NCBI GenBank assembly: GCA_003354055.1
Contig: PIVQ01000008.1
Span: forward strand, 1 to 46,489
DNA from: Desulfobacteraceae bacterium
Lineage (GTDB): Bacteria; Desulfobacterota; Desulfobacteria; Desulfobacterales; Desulfobacteraceae
Direction: 5' to 3'
Length of the DNA: 46,489 nt
In this document: positions 28,319 through 35,934 of the stretch, in pieces
How positions within the stretch are numbered: the first letter of the stretch is position 1
Layout: each line of letters opens with the position of its first letter
Program-made: the position numbers and the translations under genes
Notes under the pieces: generated by a model
Seen by the model: only the letters and a program-made list of their open reading frames with translations
Told to the model about the DNA's origin: nothing
Databases searched by the model: none

Positions 28319-28480
28319 ATGTCCAAACAACACCCTGAATGCCCGCTCTATAACCACGCGACCTGTAAAGAGCTTCACAACCCAAAACTGTGCGCCATTA
28401 TCCGTGACGACAAAGTCTGCTTAAAAAAACAGCAAAAACCCAAAAAAGAATGTGCAAAAACCGAAGAACTACCGGACTAG
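28319..28480 (+). CDS. Small Cys-rich protein, 53 residues, unknown function
   Basis: The ATG at 28319 is preceded by AAGGA at six-base spacing. The protein starts MSKQHPECPLYNH and has cysteines at residues 8, 16, 25, 34 and 45, spaced roughly evenly (C-x7-C-x8-C-x8-C), then a Lys/Gln-rich tail. The spacing suggests a small metal-binding or disulfide-bonded fold, but no known family is recognised. It is likely the last gene of the guaA-led string. Its 3' end overlaps the 3' end of the convergent mltD-like gene by 12 bases. Confidence 0.7.
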   Translation: MSKQHPECPLYNHATCKELHNPKLCAIIRDDKVCLKKQQKPKKECAKTEELPD

Positions 28481-29620
28481 AAGCCTGTCTCCCGGATGAA
28501 TCACTTTTTTATAGGAAAAGCTATTCAACCTCAGAAGGGCAGATAATGTCATATCATAATGCTTGGCAATGCCGATCAGGCTCTCTCCCGATTTAACTAC
28601 ATGAAATCTTACCTTATCCTGCTTTTTCCAGGCCTTGTGCAGGTCTGAAAAACGGGATTTAAATCCTTTTTCTCTCCCGGAAGGTACCAGCACTGTTGTT
28701 TTGCTTCCCTCAAGATAATATCCCCTTATCTGAGGATTATAATCTTTCAGAGTCTTGAATGAAACATTTGCAGCTTGGGCTATAAGGGATAGAGGAATTT
28801 CCTGATTCATGGAAAAATTTATTTTTGAATAGGAAAACACCGGGTAAAGGTCTCTGGGCTGAATATAAAACCCATAGACTTCAGGATGTTCAAGGATCAG
28901 TTTGGCAGCAACGATTTTCAACACATACCGCTGAGTCTCCAAAGGCAGATACAGAGAGAAAAAATCCCGGGTCTCCTGAGCTTCAATCTCGGTGTTTAAT
29001 CCGAATTCCCCCATATTATAAGCGGCAAGCGCCAAAAGATAAGATCCGAATTCCGTATTGAGTTTTTTCAAATATAGACTGGCTGCCCGGGTTGACGTGA
29101 ACAGATTCCTGCGTTCATCAATTTTATTGTCAATGCGCAGTCCGTATCGGAGACCTGTGCTTTTGAGAAACTGCCAATACCCCACGGCCCCTTTACCGGA
29201 CCTGCTGTGGGGACGAAGAGCGCTTTCAACGATAGGTACATATTTTAGATCACGGGGCAATTTCTCTTCTTTAAGAATCGTTTCAATAAGGGGAAAGTAC
29301 CGGTGGGCCCGTTTGAGCCAGAGGATAACCTGGGGCCTGTTCCAGACAGCCAGCATCACCTCTTTTTCAAGCCGTTCCCGAACTTCGGCCTGTCCATGGG
29401 GAATCTTTTCACCGCACAACCTAATATCCCCTGAAAATCGTACCGTCTCCAGCAAGGACGGTATGCTACGCGTATCAATTTGTCTGATTACTTTGTCTTT
29501 TGCCAACAAAGGAATAGTTGGCATGATAATAAAGAGGCTGACCATTAAAATAAGAAAACGCAATCGTATCTCCGAAAAAAAGTGCAGGTTGAATTTCATC
29601 ATCATTCGAGCCGATATCAT
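28469..29620 (-). CDS. mltD: MltD-like lytic murein transglycosylase with C-terminal LysM
   Basis: 383 residues. A signal peptide (about 18-41; FLILMVSLFIIMPTIPLLA) targets the envelope. The SLT domain has the catalytic glutamate in YVPIVESALRPHSRSGKGAVG (Glu near residue 130), with YWQFLKSTG and LALAAYNMGEFG. A single LysM lies at the C-terminus (about 338-383; HVVKSGESLIGIAKHYDM to IHPGDRLLVR), fewer than the two or more in E. coli MltD. No lipobox is visible, so it may be soluble periplasmic. ATGs at residues 1, 6, 7 and 8 are possible and none has a strong ribosome site. It cleaves peptidoglycan to anhydro ends. Confidence 0.85.
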   Translation of the reverse strand: MISARMMMKFNLHFFSEIRLRFLILMVSLFIIMPTIPLLAKDKVIRQIDTRSIPSLLETVRFSGDIRLCGEKIPHGQAEVRERLEKEVMLAVWNRPQVILWLKRAHRYFPLIETILKEEKLPRDLKYVPIVESALRPHSRSGKGAVGYWQFLKSTGLRYGLRIDNKIDERRNLFTSTRAASLYLKKLNTEFGSYLLALAAYNMGEFGLNTEIEAQETRDFFSLYLPLETQRYVLKIVAAKLILEHPEVYGFYIQPRDLYPVFSYSKINFSMNQEIPLSLIAQAANVSFKTLKDYNPQIRGYYLEGSKTTVLVPSGREKGFKSRFSDLHKAWKKQDKVRFHVVKSGESLIGIAKHYDMTLSALLRLNSFSYKKVIHPGDRLLVR

Positions 29621-29649
29621 GACATCATCTAATTAAAAAATCAAGAATG

Positions 29650-29725
29650 GGCAAACAGATCTGAGTAAAATACCTGGCAGTTTGCCTTCTATTTTACCTG
29701 CAAGTTTACCTAACATTTTACTCAG
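29650..29725. repeat. Two interleaved inverted repeats between mltD and the SPOR gene
   Basis: CTGAGTAAAAT (29661-29671) and ATTTTACTCAG (29715-29725) are perfect 11-bp reverse complements. GGCAAAC (29650-29656) and GTTTGCC (29680-29686) form a second pair that crosses the first, so as RNA only one could form at a time, or a pseudoknot. Three TTTACC/TTTTAC-like words fall between. It may be an operator for the divergent genes. Confidence 0.45.
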
Positions 29726-29772
29726 GCTATTGACAAAACCCCTGCTCCTGGCCTAATTAAGCCATAAAATTA

Positions 29773-29801
29773 CTGAAAATAATTGACGAACTGCCTATAA
29801 T
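29773..29801 (+). promoter_or_regulatory. Candidate sigma70 promoter of the SPOR gene
   Basis: A perfect TATAAT at 29796-29801 is preceded at 17 bp by CTGAAA (29773-29778, 4 of 6 consensus). It lies 52 bp before the ATG at 29853. TTGACA at 29730-29735 is a second possible -35 but has only a poor -10. Confidence 0.5.
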
Positions 29802-29852
29802 TAACTACAACAATACGAGTTAACATCGAAATTGGGATCACCGGAATAAAAA

Positions 29853-30560
29853 ATGCCTACGTCTTTCTCTTTAAATTTTGTTAAAATGATTGCCTTTTCA
29901 GCAGTGCTGGCACTTATTCTGTCGCTTGCCGGACGTCAGGCAGGGTTTATCACATACGGATTGCTCAACCCCGCAAAGGAACTTCCTGCATTCAATGAAA
30001 CGGTGTTACCCTATAAAAAGCAGGTCGTAGCAGCACCAGTAAAACCAACACCAGTAAAACCGACACCAGCTAAACCCAAGCCCACCTCGGCTGTTGTTAA
30101 AAAATCTGTACCTGTTCACAAAAAAGGACCGATGCCTACCTCTGCCATAAAACCGGTTGCCTTGATTCAGGAAACCCCGAAGAAATCACCAAATCCGGGT
30201 ATCAGAGCTAAAAAACAATCAACTCCCCTTCCCAATGTTATTGAGTTGGATGCAGACCCGACAAAGAAGCCGGTGATTGACACCTCAGGGGTATATGCCA
30301 TTCAAACGGGTGTGTTTACGGCCAGAAAAAATGCCGAAGAGAATTCAGATGCATTCAGAATGAAGGGGTACTCTCCTTCAACCGTTATTTTATCCTGTGA
30401 CGGAGGTTCAAAAATTTATGCCATCCGAATTGGACGCTTTTCAGATAAGGCAGAGGCAAAAACCGCCTTTACCAATTTTCAAAAGAGAGAGTGCAAGGAT
30501 GCCATTCTGGTTCCCCTTTACAGCAAACAGGGCCTGATGTCATTCTGCAAGAAAAAATAA
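29853..30560 (+). CDS. SPOR-domain envelope protein
   Basis: 235 residues. One N-terminal membrane segment (about 10-28) is followed by a Lys/Pro/Thr-rich periplasmic linker and a C-terminal SPOR domain (about 146-225; GVYAIQTGVFTARKNAEE, then IYAIRIGRFSDKAEAKTAF). SPOR domains bind septal peptidoglycan stripped of stem peptides, so a role at the division site is likely by family. The linker contains a threefold 5-residue repeat. The gene stands alone with its own promoter and is convergent with the T6SS tssL gene. SPOR proteins are diverse, so no gene symbol is given. Confidence 0.85.
   Translation: MPTSFSLNFVKMIAFSAVLALILSLAGRQAGFITYGLLNPAKELPAFNETVLPYKKQVVAAPVKPTPVKPTPAKPKPTSAVVKKSVPVHKKGPMPTSAIKPVALIQETPKKSPNPGIRAKKQSTPLPNVIELDADPTKKPVIDTSGVYAIQTGVFTARKNAEENSDAFRMKGYSPSTVILSCDGGSKIYAIRIGRFSDKAEAKTAFTNFQKRECKDAILVPLYSKQGLMSFCKKK
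30036..30080 (+). repeat. Three tandem 15-bp units in the SPOR gene linker
   Basis: CCAGTAAAACCAACA (30036-30050) is followed by two copies with small changes at 30051-30065 and 30066-30080. They code for repeated (T/A)PxKP units in the periplasmic linker, so copy number should change only linker length. Confidence 0.75.
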
Positions 30561-30570
30561 ATCCATCAAC

Positions 30571-30630
30571 AAACCCGGCGGTAACGATCCCGGCGACTAC
30601 AAACCCAGCGGTAACAATCCAGGCTGCAAC
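30571..30630. repeat. Imperfect tandem duplication of a 30-bp unit
   Basis: 30571-30600 and 30601-30630 both begin AAACCC(G/A)GCGGTAAC(G/A)ATCC and agree at most positions. It lies between the convergent SPOR and tssL genes, with no hairpin plus T-tract of terminator type. Confidence 0.6.
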
Positions 30631-30641
30631 CATCCAGCCAA

Positions 30642-31271
30642 TTACAGAAACCAGAACCCAATATACGTAATTGCCAAGAAAATCCCGGCAATTCCGAAAT
30701 ACCAGGCAGGGGAAAACAGAAAGGGAAAACTGCGGCTGTCTTCGGGTATGACGATCTGTGGCGCAATTTCACCGGTCTCGATTTTCTGTTCAAGGCTTTT
30801 CTTGTAATCGGCTATAACAATGGGGTCATCAATGTATTTGCCCAGGAATCCATGCTTGAGGCAGAAATAATATATTTCAAACACAAACAGGGTAATCTCC
30901 GGTTTTTTAAGAATATGATCAAGGGTATCATAAAAGAGATTCCCCCCGTCATCTATGTCGAACAGCTCTTTTTGAAGCAGGGGCCAACTCAACTGGGCCT
31001 TATCCAGAACATTGGTCTGAATGTTTTCGTCAATATATATTACAATGGCAAACAGGACATAATAACTCTCCTGATCCGTTAAACGGTCAGCCAGGTCAAT
31101 GCGAAGCAGATCAAGCTGTTTTCTGATGGTTTCCCTGACCTGGAGAATATTATTATCCGGGTTATCAATGATATCCTCCGCTTCCAGACTTTCACTGGAT
31201 AGAAACTCATCAATACCGGCATCCATCCTGGTGAAAAGTTCAGCTACGTTTTTCCAGAGTTTTTTTTCCAT
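30642..31271 (-). CDS. tssL: T6SS membrane-complex protein TssL (DotU/IcmH family)
   Basis: 209 residues. TssL, with TssM and TssJ, forms the trans-envelope complex of the type VI secretion system. The cytoplasmic DotU domain has YVLFAIVIYIDENI and YYFCLKHGFLGKYID, the family hallmarks. A single C-terminal membrane anchor (about 186-209) ends the protein; there is no peptidoglycan-binding extension. The frame is open to a TTG at 31337, but ATG 31271 follows AAGGG at suitable spacing and avoids overlap with tssF. It is the last gene of the T6SS string. Confidence 0.83.
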   Translation of the reverse strand: MEKKLWKNVAELFTRMDAGIDEFLSSESLEAEDIIDNPDNNILQVRETIRKQLDLLRIDLADRLTDQESYYVLFAIVIYIDENIQTNVLDKAQLSWPLLQKELFDIDDGGNLFYDTLDHILKKPEITLFVFEIYYFCLKHGFLGKYIDDPIVIADYKKSLEQKIETGEIAPQIVIPEDSRSFPFLFSPAWYFGIAGIFLAITYIGFWFL

Positions 31272-31333
31272 ATATCCCTTTTTATTTTCACATCTCATCT
31301 CATTTTTATGTAAGCCAAATTCTCCGGGCACTT

Positions 31334-32953
31334 TCAATTAATGTATTTTATTTTTATTTCCACAGCGGCCTGGGACATCCAGCAGTCAAGCATTCTTTCC
31401 ACCTGATCGGCAAAAGTCTTGACCATTGGCCTGACATAGGCCGAGCACTCCTGAAAATGAAGATGATAAATATATTTTAATGTATTGCCCGACGGTGTCT
31501 GGACCTTGGCCTCTTCGACACGGATACCCTTAAACAGGCTTTTGATCTGTTTAAAACTCCCCTTAAATACGCTCCCCTGGACCTGCAGCAGGCTTAAGAT
31601 ATCGTCATAATCAAACCGTGCCTTATGACGCAGGGACAGCAAATACATGAAGACATCCATATCCTCATGAAAGACATTGGCCGCATGGCCCGTCATATTG
31701 TCTGCCTTCCGCCATCTGATCCCCGGGATATGTCTGGAATACGCCTTGACAGAAAGCCGTTGCCCGAGTTTCTCTGAAAAATCCGGCTGTATCCACTGGG
31801 CATCCACAACAACAGTGACCGGATCCACAAAGGCTTCCGGATAATGAAGGTTTATGGCGTGGGTATTTTTTTCCGAAGTCTCACCGTATTCAATTTCATA
31901 AGAGCCTTCTCCCCCTGCCAGAACCCCTGGACGCAGTGTCGTGGTGCTGCCGTTAAGAACTTTATAGACTCCAGTGATATGCTGAAGCTCGTACCTGGCC
32001 TCTTTTTCAGGATGACGTATACCTAACCGTTCCTGAGTCCCATCATAAAGCACAGGCTCTGCCGAGGCTTTTTTCAGGTTTTCCACAGGTACGGCAAAGG
32101 GAGTGAACATGTCTTTATTGATAATGAGTTTAGAGGGCCAACGGTCTGTGAGATCCAGGCAAATGGTAAATTGCTTCCAGGCCCTTTGTACCTCCGGTAC
32201 ATCCAGGTGCATGAACAATTCCTGTGACGGGAAATGAAAGAAAAAACGGGATTCCTGGATGGGATGCATCAGGGGTTCGGTATCTGCTTTACTGCTTTTT
32301 TCACTATGGTTTCCAAAATCAACCTTAATTGGCGTACCGCTGGTATTTTCATCCACACGGTTGTCAAAGGTGATAAATGCTGATTTCAAGGCACTTTTTA
32401 AATTATCCAGAACATAGAGGGAATTCTGGTAATCGTTGAGATAATCAATGTAAAGAGAGAGTCGCCCGATGTCATCTTTACGCGGATACATGGATGAAAA
32501 CCGTATCATCAGGCGATACCCCTTTGAAGGCATGGCAATCAATTTTGCAGCGGACAGCTTTATAGGCAAAACCGTCAATTCCTCCATGGTCCTGTAAAGA
32601 GCATTGTCTCCGGTATCTGTGGAGAAAAGGAATTCAGTCCCCCTGGGAAAGACAGCCTTTTCCTGCAAATGCCCGGTGGTCTCTGCCTGCACAATTCCCA
32701 TTGAAGGAATGGGGGACAAAAGAAATGAAAATACCTGCTGAAACAGCCTCAGCCGTGCCGATGTAATATTTTTTGTACTGGCCAGATGGGTCCGGGCGGA
32801 AAAAAAAGCCATGGCTTCAATCAGGCGTCTTACATCAGGATCTTCCCGGTCAAGGGAGAGCCCTGAGTGTTCAGATGCATAGGCAATCCGGAAATTGTCC
32901 AGATCGTTCATGGTTTCCAGAAACGCTTTGTATAAGGTGTCGTTGTAATCCAT
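31334..32953 (-). CDS. tssF: T6SS baseplate protein TssF (VasA/ImpG)
   Basis: 539 residues, slightly shorter than the usual 580-620. TssF forms the wedge of the baseplate together with TssG. The N-terminus has EDPDVRRLIEAMAFFSARTH and the conserved PRGTEFLF-type segment, typical for the family. Its ATG overlaps the stop of the preceding beta-helix gene by one base (TAATG), so the two are translationally coupled. The usual tssG does not follow; tssL does. Confidence 0.85.
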   Translation of the reverse strand: MDYNDTLYKAFLETMNDLDNFRIAYASEHSGLSLDREDPDVRRLIEAMAFFSARTHLASTKNITSARLRLFQQVFSFLLSPIPSMGIVQAETTGHLQEKAVFPRGTEFLFSTDTGDNALYRTMEELTVLPIKLSAAKLIAMPSKGYRLMIRFSSMYPRKDDIGRLSLYIDYLNDYQNSLYVLDNLKSALKSAFITFDNRVDENTSGTPIKVDFGNHSEKSSKADTEPLMHPIQESRFFFHFPSQELFMHLDVPEVQRAWKQFTICLDLTDRWPSKLIINKDMFTPFAVPVENLKKASAEPVLYDGTQERLGIRHPEKEARYELQHITGVYKVLNGSTTTLRPGVLAGGEGSYEIEYGETSEKNTHAINLHYPEAFVDPVTVVVDAQWIQPDFSEKLGQRLSVKAYSRHIPGIRWRKADNMTGHAANVFHEDMDVFMYLLSLRHKARFDYDDILSLLQVQGSVFKGSFKQIKSLFKGIRVEEAKVQTPSGNTLKYIYHLHFQECSAYVRPMVKTFADQVERMLDCWMSQAAVEIKIKYIN

Positions 32954-33549
32954 TATCCGATACTTATTAAACTCCCGCTGACCGTGGTTGTGGCTGAGCT
33001 TTTAAGGGTAGAGGTGGCACCTTCGAGACTCAGGGTGCCGTCGGCTTTAACACTGACCGATGCCCCATCAACGCTGGCACTGGATGTTCCCGACAGACTG
33101 GCACTGGATCCAGCGTCAAGGGAGACGTTGGAATCAGCCGATGCACTTATATTGGTAGCGGATACGGACACGTCACCTGAACTGCCTTCAACATCAACTT
33201 CGCTTCCGGTCAGGGCCATGCTGGAATCGGAAGTCGCAGTCATTTTCGCACTTGAAGTGACGGTTAAATCATCACTGGAGGTGATATCAAATTTTGCCTC
33301 ACTCTCCATGGATGTATCACTGGAGGATTTGCATGTAATGGTCTCGGCATCCACCACAAAATCTTTACATGAGATGGTGATACTGTCCGTGGCCTGGGTG
33401 ATGGTGGAGGTTTCATCACTACCGGCACAGGTTGTGGTAATATTGGTACCGTCAAACACCATGGTTTGTGTGATACTGTCATCAGCATTTTCAACTGTAA
33501 CAGTGACACCGTCGGTTTTGTGTAACTCTATTTTACATACAAGACTCAT
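32953..33549 (-). CDS. Needle-like beta-helix protein, spike (VgrG C-terminus)-like
   Basis: 198 residues, made almost entirely of Ser, Thr, Val, Ala, Asp and Gly. From residue 50 onward, strands of alternating residues recur about every 8 residues (SITISCKDF, DLTVTSSAK, DVSVSATNI, ASVSVKADG, TTTVSGSLISIG), the pattern of the triple-stranded beta-helix at the end of VgrG and phage T4 gp5. There is no gp27-like or OB-fold head and no PAAR motif. It sits between tssE and tssF in the baseplate block, so a role in the T6SS spike is likely. It could instead be a needle extension or adaptor. The exact family is not recognised. Confidence 0.65.
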   Translation of the reverse strand: MSLVCKIELHKTDGVTVTVENADDSITQTMVFDGTNITTTCAGSDETSTITQATDSITISCKDFVVDAETITCKSSSDTSMESEAKFDITSSDDLTVTSSAKMTATSDSSMALTGSEVDVEGSSGDVSVSATNISASADSNVSLDAGSSASLSGTSSASVDGASVSVKADGTLSLEGATSTLKSSATTTVSGSLISIG

Positions 33550-33579
33550 GGGCTGATTTCTTCCATATAAAAGGGTGGT

Positions 33580-33948
33580 TTAATCTATGAGGAAACTATT
33601 CATAATTGAATCAAAAACCATATTCAGGGATTTTTTTTCATCCTTTACCGTGCACTTTATCTTAAATGACAATTGAAACAATGACTTTGAATCCACGCTT
33701 TCGATGTCGTCGACAGTCAAACGGGGCTCATAGGTTTCAATGTTCCGGATCACCTCTTCCATGACAATTTTAATAATCCCCTCTTTACTGTTAAACTCAT
33801 TCAAATCCCTTATACCGTAATCTTCCAGAATTGACCCGTAGCAATTTTTGGTATTTAAAATATTGTTCAGATTCTGAATAATATCCTCATACTTGTCAGG
33901 GGAAAGTTTTCGTTTTTCCGAAGGAATGAATTTGTTCATAAATGCCAT
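33580..33948 (-). CDS. tssE: T6SS baseplate protein TssE (gp25-like)
   Basis: 122 residues, typical length for the gp25-like wedge protein that starts sheath assembly. The order of helices, then YGIRDLNEFNS and EEVIRNIETYEPRLTVDDI, with the conserved 'I..yEPRL' segment, matches TssE. GAGG lies six bases before the ATG at 33948, overlapping the end of tssK. The gene order tssK-tssE-(spike-like)-tssF is consistent. Confidence 0.85.
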   Translation of the reverse strand: MAFMNKFIPSEKRKLSPDKYEDIIQNLNNILNTKNCYGSILEDYGIRDLNEFNSKEGIIKIVMEEVIRNIETYEPRLTVDDIESVDSKSLFQLSFKIKCTVKDEKKSLNMVFDSIMNSFLID

Positions 33949-33957
33949 GGGTACCCT

Positions 33958-35202
33958 CTATCTCCAGTATAAAAAGCATTCTACGTTTTGCAGCTTACTT
34001 TTTCTGTAAAATGCTATGGAGAGGTCCCGCAGTGCATAATCCCATTCCTCACCTTCGATGATCTTGAAAAATTCTACTTCTGCACCAAAGGAATGCTGGA
34101 ACGGGGGACGCTTGACCTTTTTCAAAGGCAGGCCTGGAAGTGAAATCCGATGAATCATTGAAATTCTGGACATGCTTCCCAATTTTAAATCAGACAGATC
34201 CAGTTGATCGCCAACATGGCCTTTCTGGATTAAAAAATACGCTTCCTGGGCCGAACGGATTTCAGCAGGCAGATTCAAATGAAAAATTCCGTCCTTATAC
34301 TCAAAGGAGAGATACGGCGACTTGGATTCCATCATCTTCATCTGCTGGATCAGGGGATTGGCCAGTCGGTTGAGACAAACTGCCAATTGGTCGTGTTTGT
34401 ACGGCAGAGTGCTGTTTTCCGGTATGATCTTTTTATAGTAACAGATTTCTGCATAAAAATCGTTTAAGGCTTCGTAAAGGTAATAGGGGTGGCAGTTTAT
34501 CTGGGATTTTATATTGGCCAGCAGCCGCTGCATTTTAAGGCTGCTTTTCATACACATCTTGATGCTGGTCAGGGCATCTCCGCTCAGATAACCGGCAGCT
34601 TCCATGGCAAGATTGTAATGAAAAAATTCTAGAACTTCGATGAGTTCGTCCAGTTTTTTCTCAAAAAATGGTGTCGTGCCCATTTGGAGCAAGGGCGGGA
34701 TATACTCTTGAGAAAGATGCCAAACATCATCCGGATCTTTTTCAAAGGTGGCAAGCTTTATGGACTCATGAATCCCACGTGTGCTCTGTTCCGAAGACAG
34801 AACCAGATCATAAAAGTCTTTCGGCACATCAGGTACACTATCCTGCCATCCGTCCCCTTCCCCGTCATCGTCCTGTCTTCGTTTGCCCCGTACAAAATGG
34901 CAGTAAACTGAAACCGTTGTGCTGCCCACAAGTCCGATGTTAAACGGGGAGACCCGGGTATTTTCAGGTATGTTCAACAAAAGCCCGGACGGCATGACCA
35001 GCGTCATCTTGCTGATGGATAACACGCCTTCTGTTATCAGGGAATCATTCCACTCAAGCTGGCTGATTCCGAAAAAGGGCATACCAGCGGATTTAAATCT
35101 GAGAACGGTATCCCTTAAGAGGGATTCTTCCTGGGCAACAAAAAATTCAGGCAGAATACTCTGCCCCATTTTCCAGTGAACCCTTGCCAATGTATCTGCC
35201 AT
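33958..35202 (-). CDS. tssK: T6SS baseplate protein TssK
   Basis: 414 residues. TssK is a trimeric adaptor linking the baseplate to the TssJLM complex. The N-terminus ARVHWKMGQSILPEFFVAQE is the TssK signature; HLSQEYIPPLLQMG is the conserved central segment. The ATG at 35202 has AGGAG four bases upstream; a TTG start at 35217 would add five residues and lacks support. It lies between hcp and tssE. Confidence 0.88.
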   Translation of the reverse strand: MADTLARVHWKMGQSILPEFFVAQEESLLRDTVLRFKSAGMPFFGISQLEWNDSLITEGVLSISKMTLVMPSGLLLNIPENTRVSPFNIGLVGSTTVSVYCHFVRGKRRQDDDGEGDGWQDSVPDVPKDFYDLVLSSEQSTRGIHESIKLATFEKDPDDVWHLSQEYIPPLLQMGTTPFFEKKLDELIEVLEFFHYNLAMEAAGYLSGDALTSIKMCMKSSLKMQRLLANIKSQINCHPYYLYEALNDFYAEICYYKKIIPENSTLPYKHDQLAVCLNRLANPLIQQMKMMESKSPYLSFEYKDGIFHLNLPAEIRSAQEAYFLIQKGHVGDQLDLSDLKLGSMSRISMIHRISLPGLPLKKVKRPPFQHSFGAEVEFFKIIEGEEWDYALRDLSIAFYRKSKLQNVECFLYWR

Positions 35203-35290
35203 CAATCTCCTGCCCAAAAAAAAGGTAATTGAAAAACCCGGGATCTGTTTTCATGAGAAAAAGATCCCGGATCTTATACACGATTGTTCC

Positions 35291-35863
35291 TTAACCGATC
35301 GGAACGCCCCATTTTTTTACAAACTTATCCGTATCGGAAACCGCCACATGAATATCCTGCTCTGAATCAGCGGGCATAATAGAGATGTTCATATGAAAGT
35401 TAAGGGGGTTGCGTACTTCCATGCTCGGGTCCGTGTCGATGGACAGAACCAGATCCCCGCCGCTGGTTTCCACAAGACCGTTGAGAGTGGTCTCGTTGGC
35501 ATGAAAGGCCTTATAGTATTTTTTAGCAGCGTTATCGTATTTATATACAATATACTGAAACTCCACTGCAGTACTGTCAAGCGTGTTCAGGGTCAACCCT
35601 GCAAGCCCTGTCTGGCTGGCGTTGGAGACTTTGGCATCAAAAGTCATACCGTGGGCATACCCGCCCTGCCAGTAGACGGAAGACATGACACCAACCACAG
35701 TTACCTTATCACCGGCAATATCCGTAGGATCGGTAACTCCGATATCGGCAGTAACTTCCGTATCACCGATTTTCAGGGCAGTAACGTGTCCAACCAGATC
35801 CTGAACGTCTTTTACAAAGTTGAAGCCCTGCTCTACACTGCAATCATAACTTAATTCAGCCAT
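35291..35863 (-). CDS. hcp: Hcp-like T6SS tube protein
   Basis: 190 residues, longer than the usual Hcp (about 160-170). It is beta-rich, begins MAELSYDCSVEQGFNF and has the long beta strands with EVRNPLNFHMNISIMPADSE near the end. Position is the main evidence: it follows tssB-tssC in the sheath-tube order, with a strong ribosome site (AAGGAG) as expected for an abundant protein. The sequence is divergent, so the call rests on size, fold type and context. It could be a phage-tail-tube-like variant. Confidence 0.6.
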   Translation of the reverse strand: MAELSYDCSVEQGFNFVKDVQDLVGHVTALKIGDTEVTADIGVTDPTDIAGDKVTVVGVMSSVYWQGGYAHGMTFDAKVSNASQTGLAGLTLNTLDSTAVEFQYIVYKYDNAAKKYYKAFHANETTLNGLVETSGGDLVLSIDTDPSMEVRNPLNFHMNISIMPADSEQDIHVAVSDTDKFVKKWGVPIG

Positions 35864-35934
35864 TTTCTTTCTCCTTGTTTGTTGTGTATCAAACCGAAAT
35901 TACGTAGTTAAACTAATTTGGTATTGAACAATTT

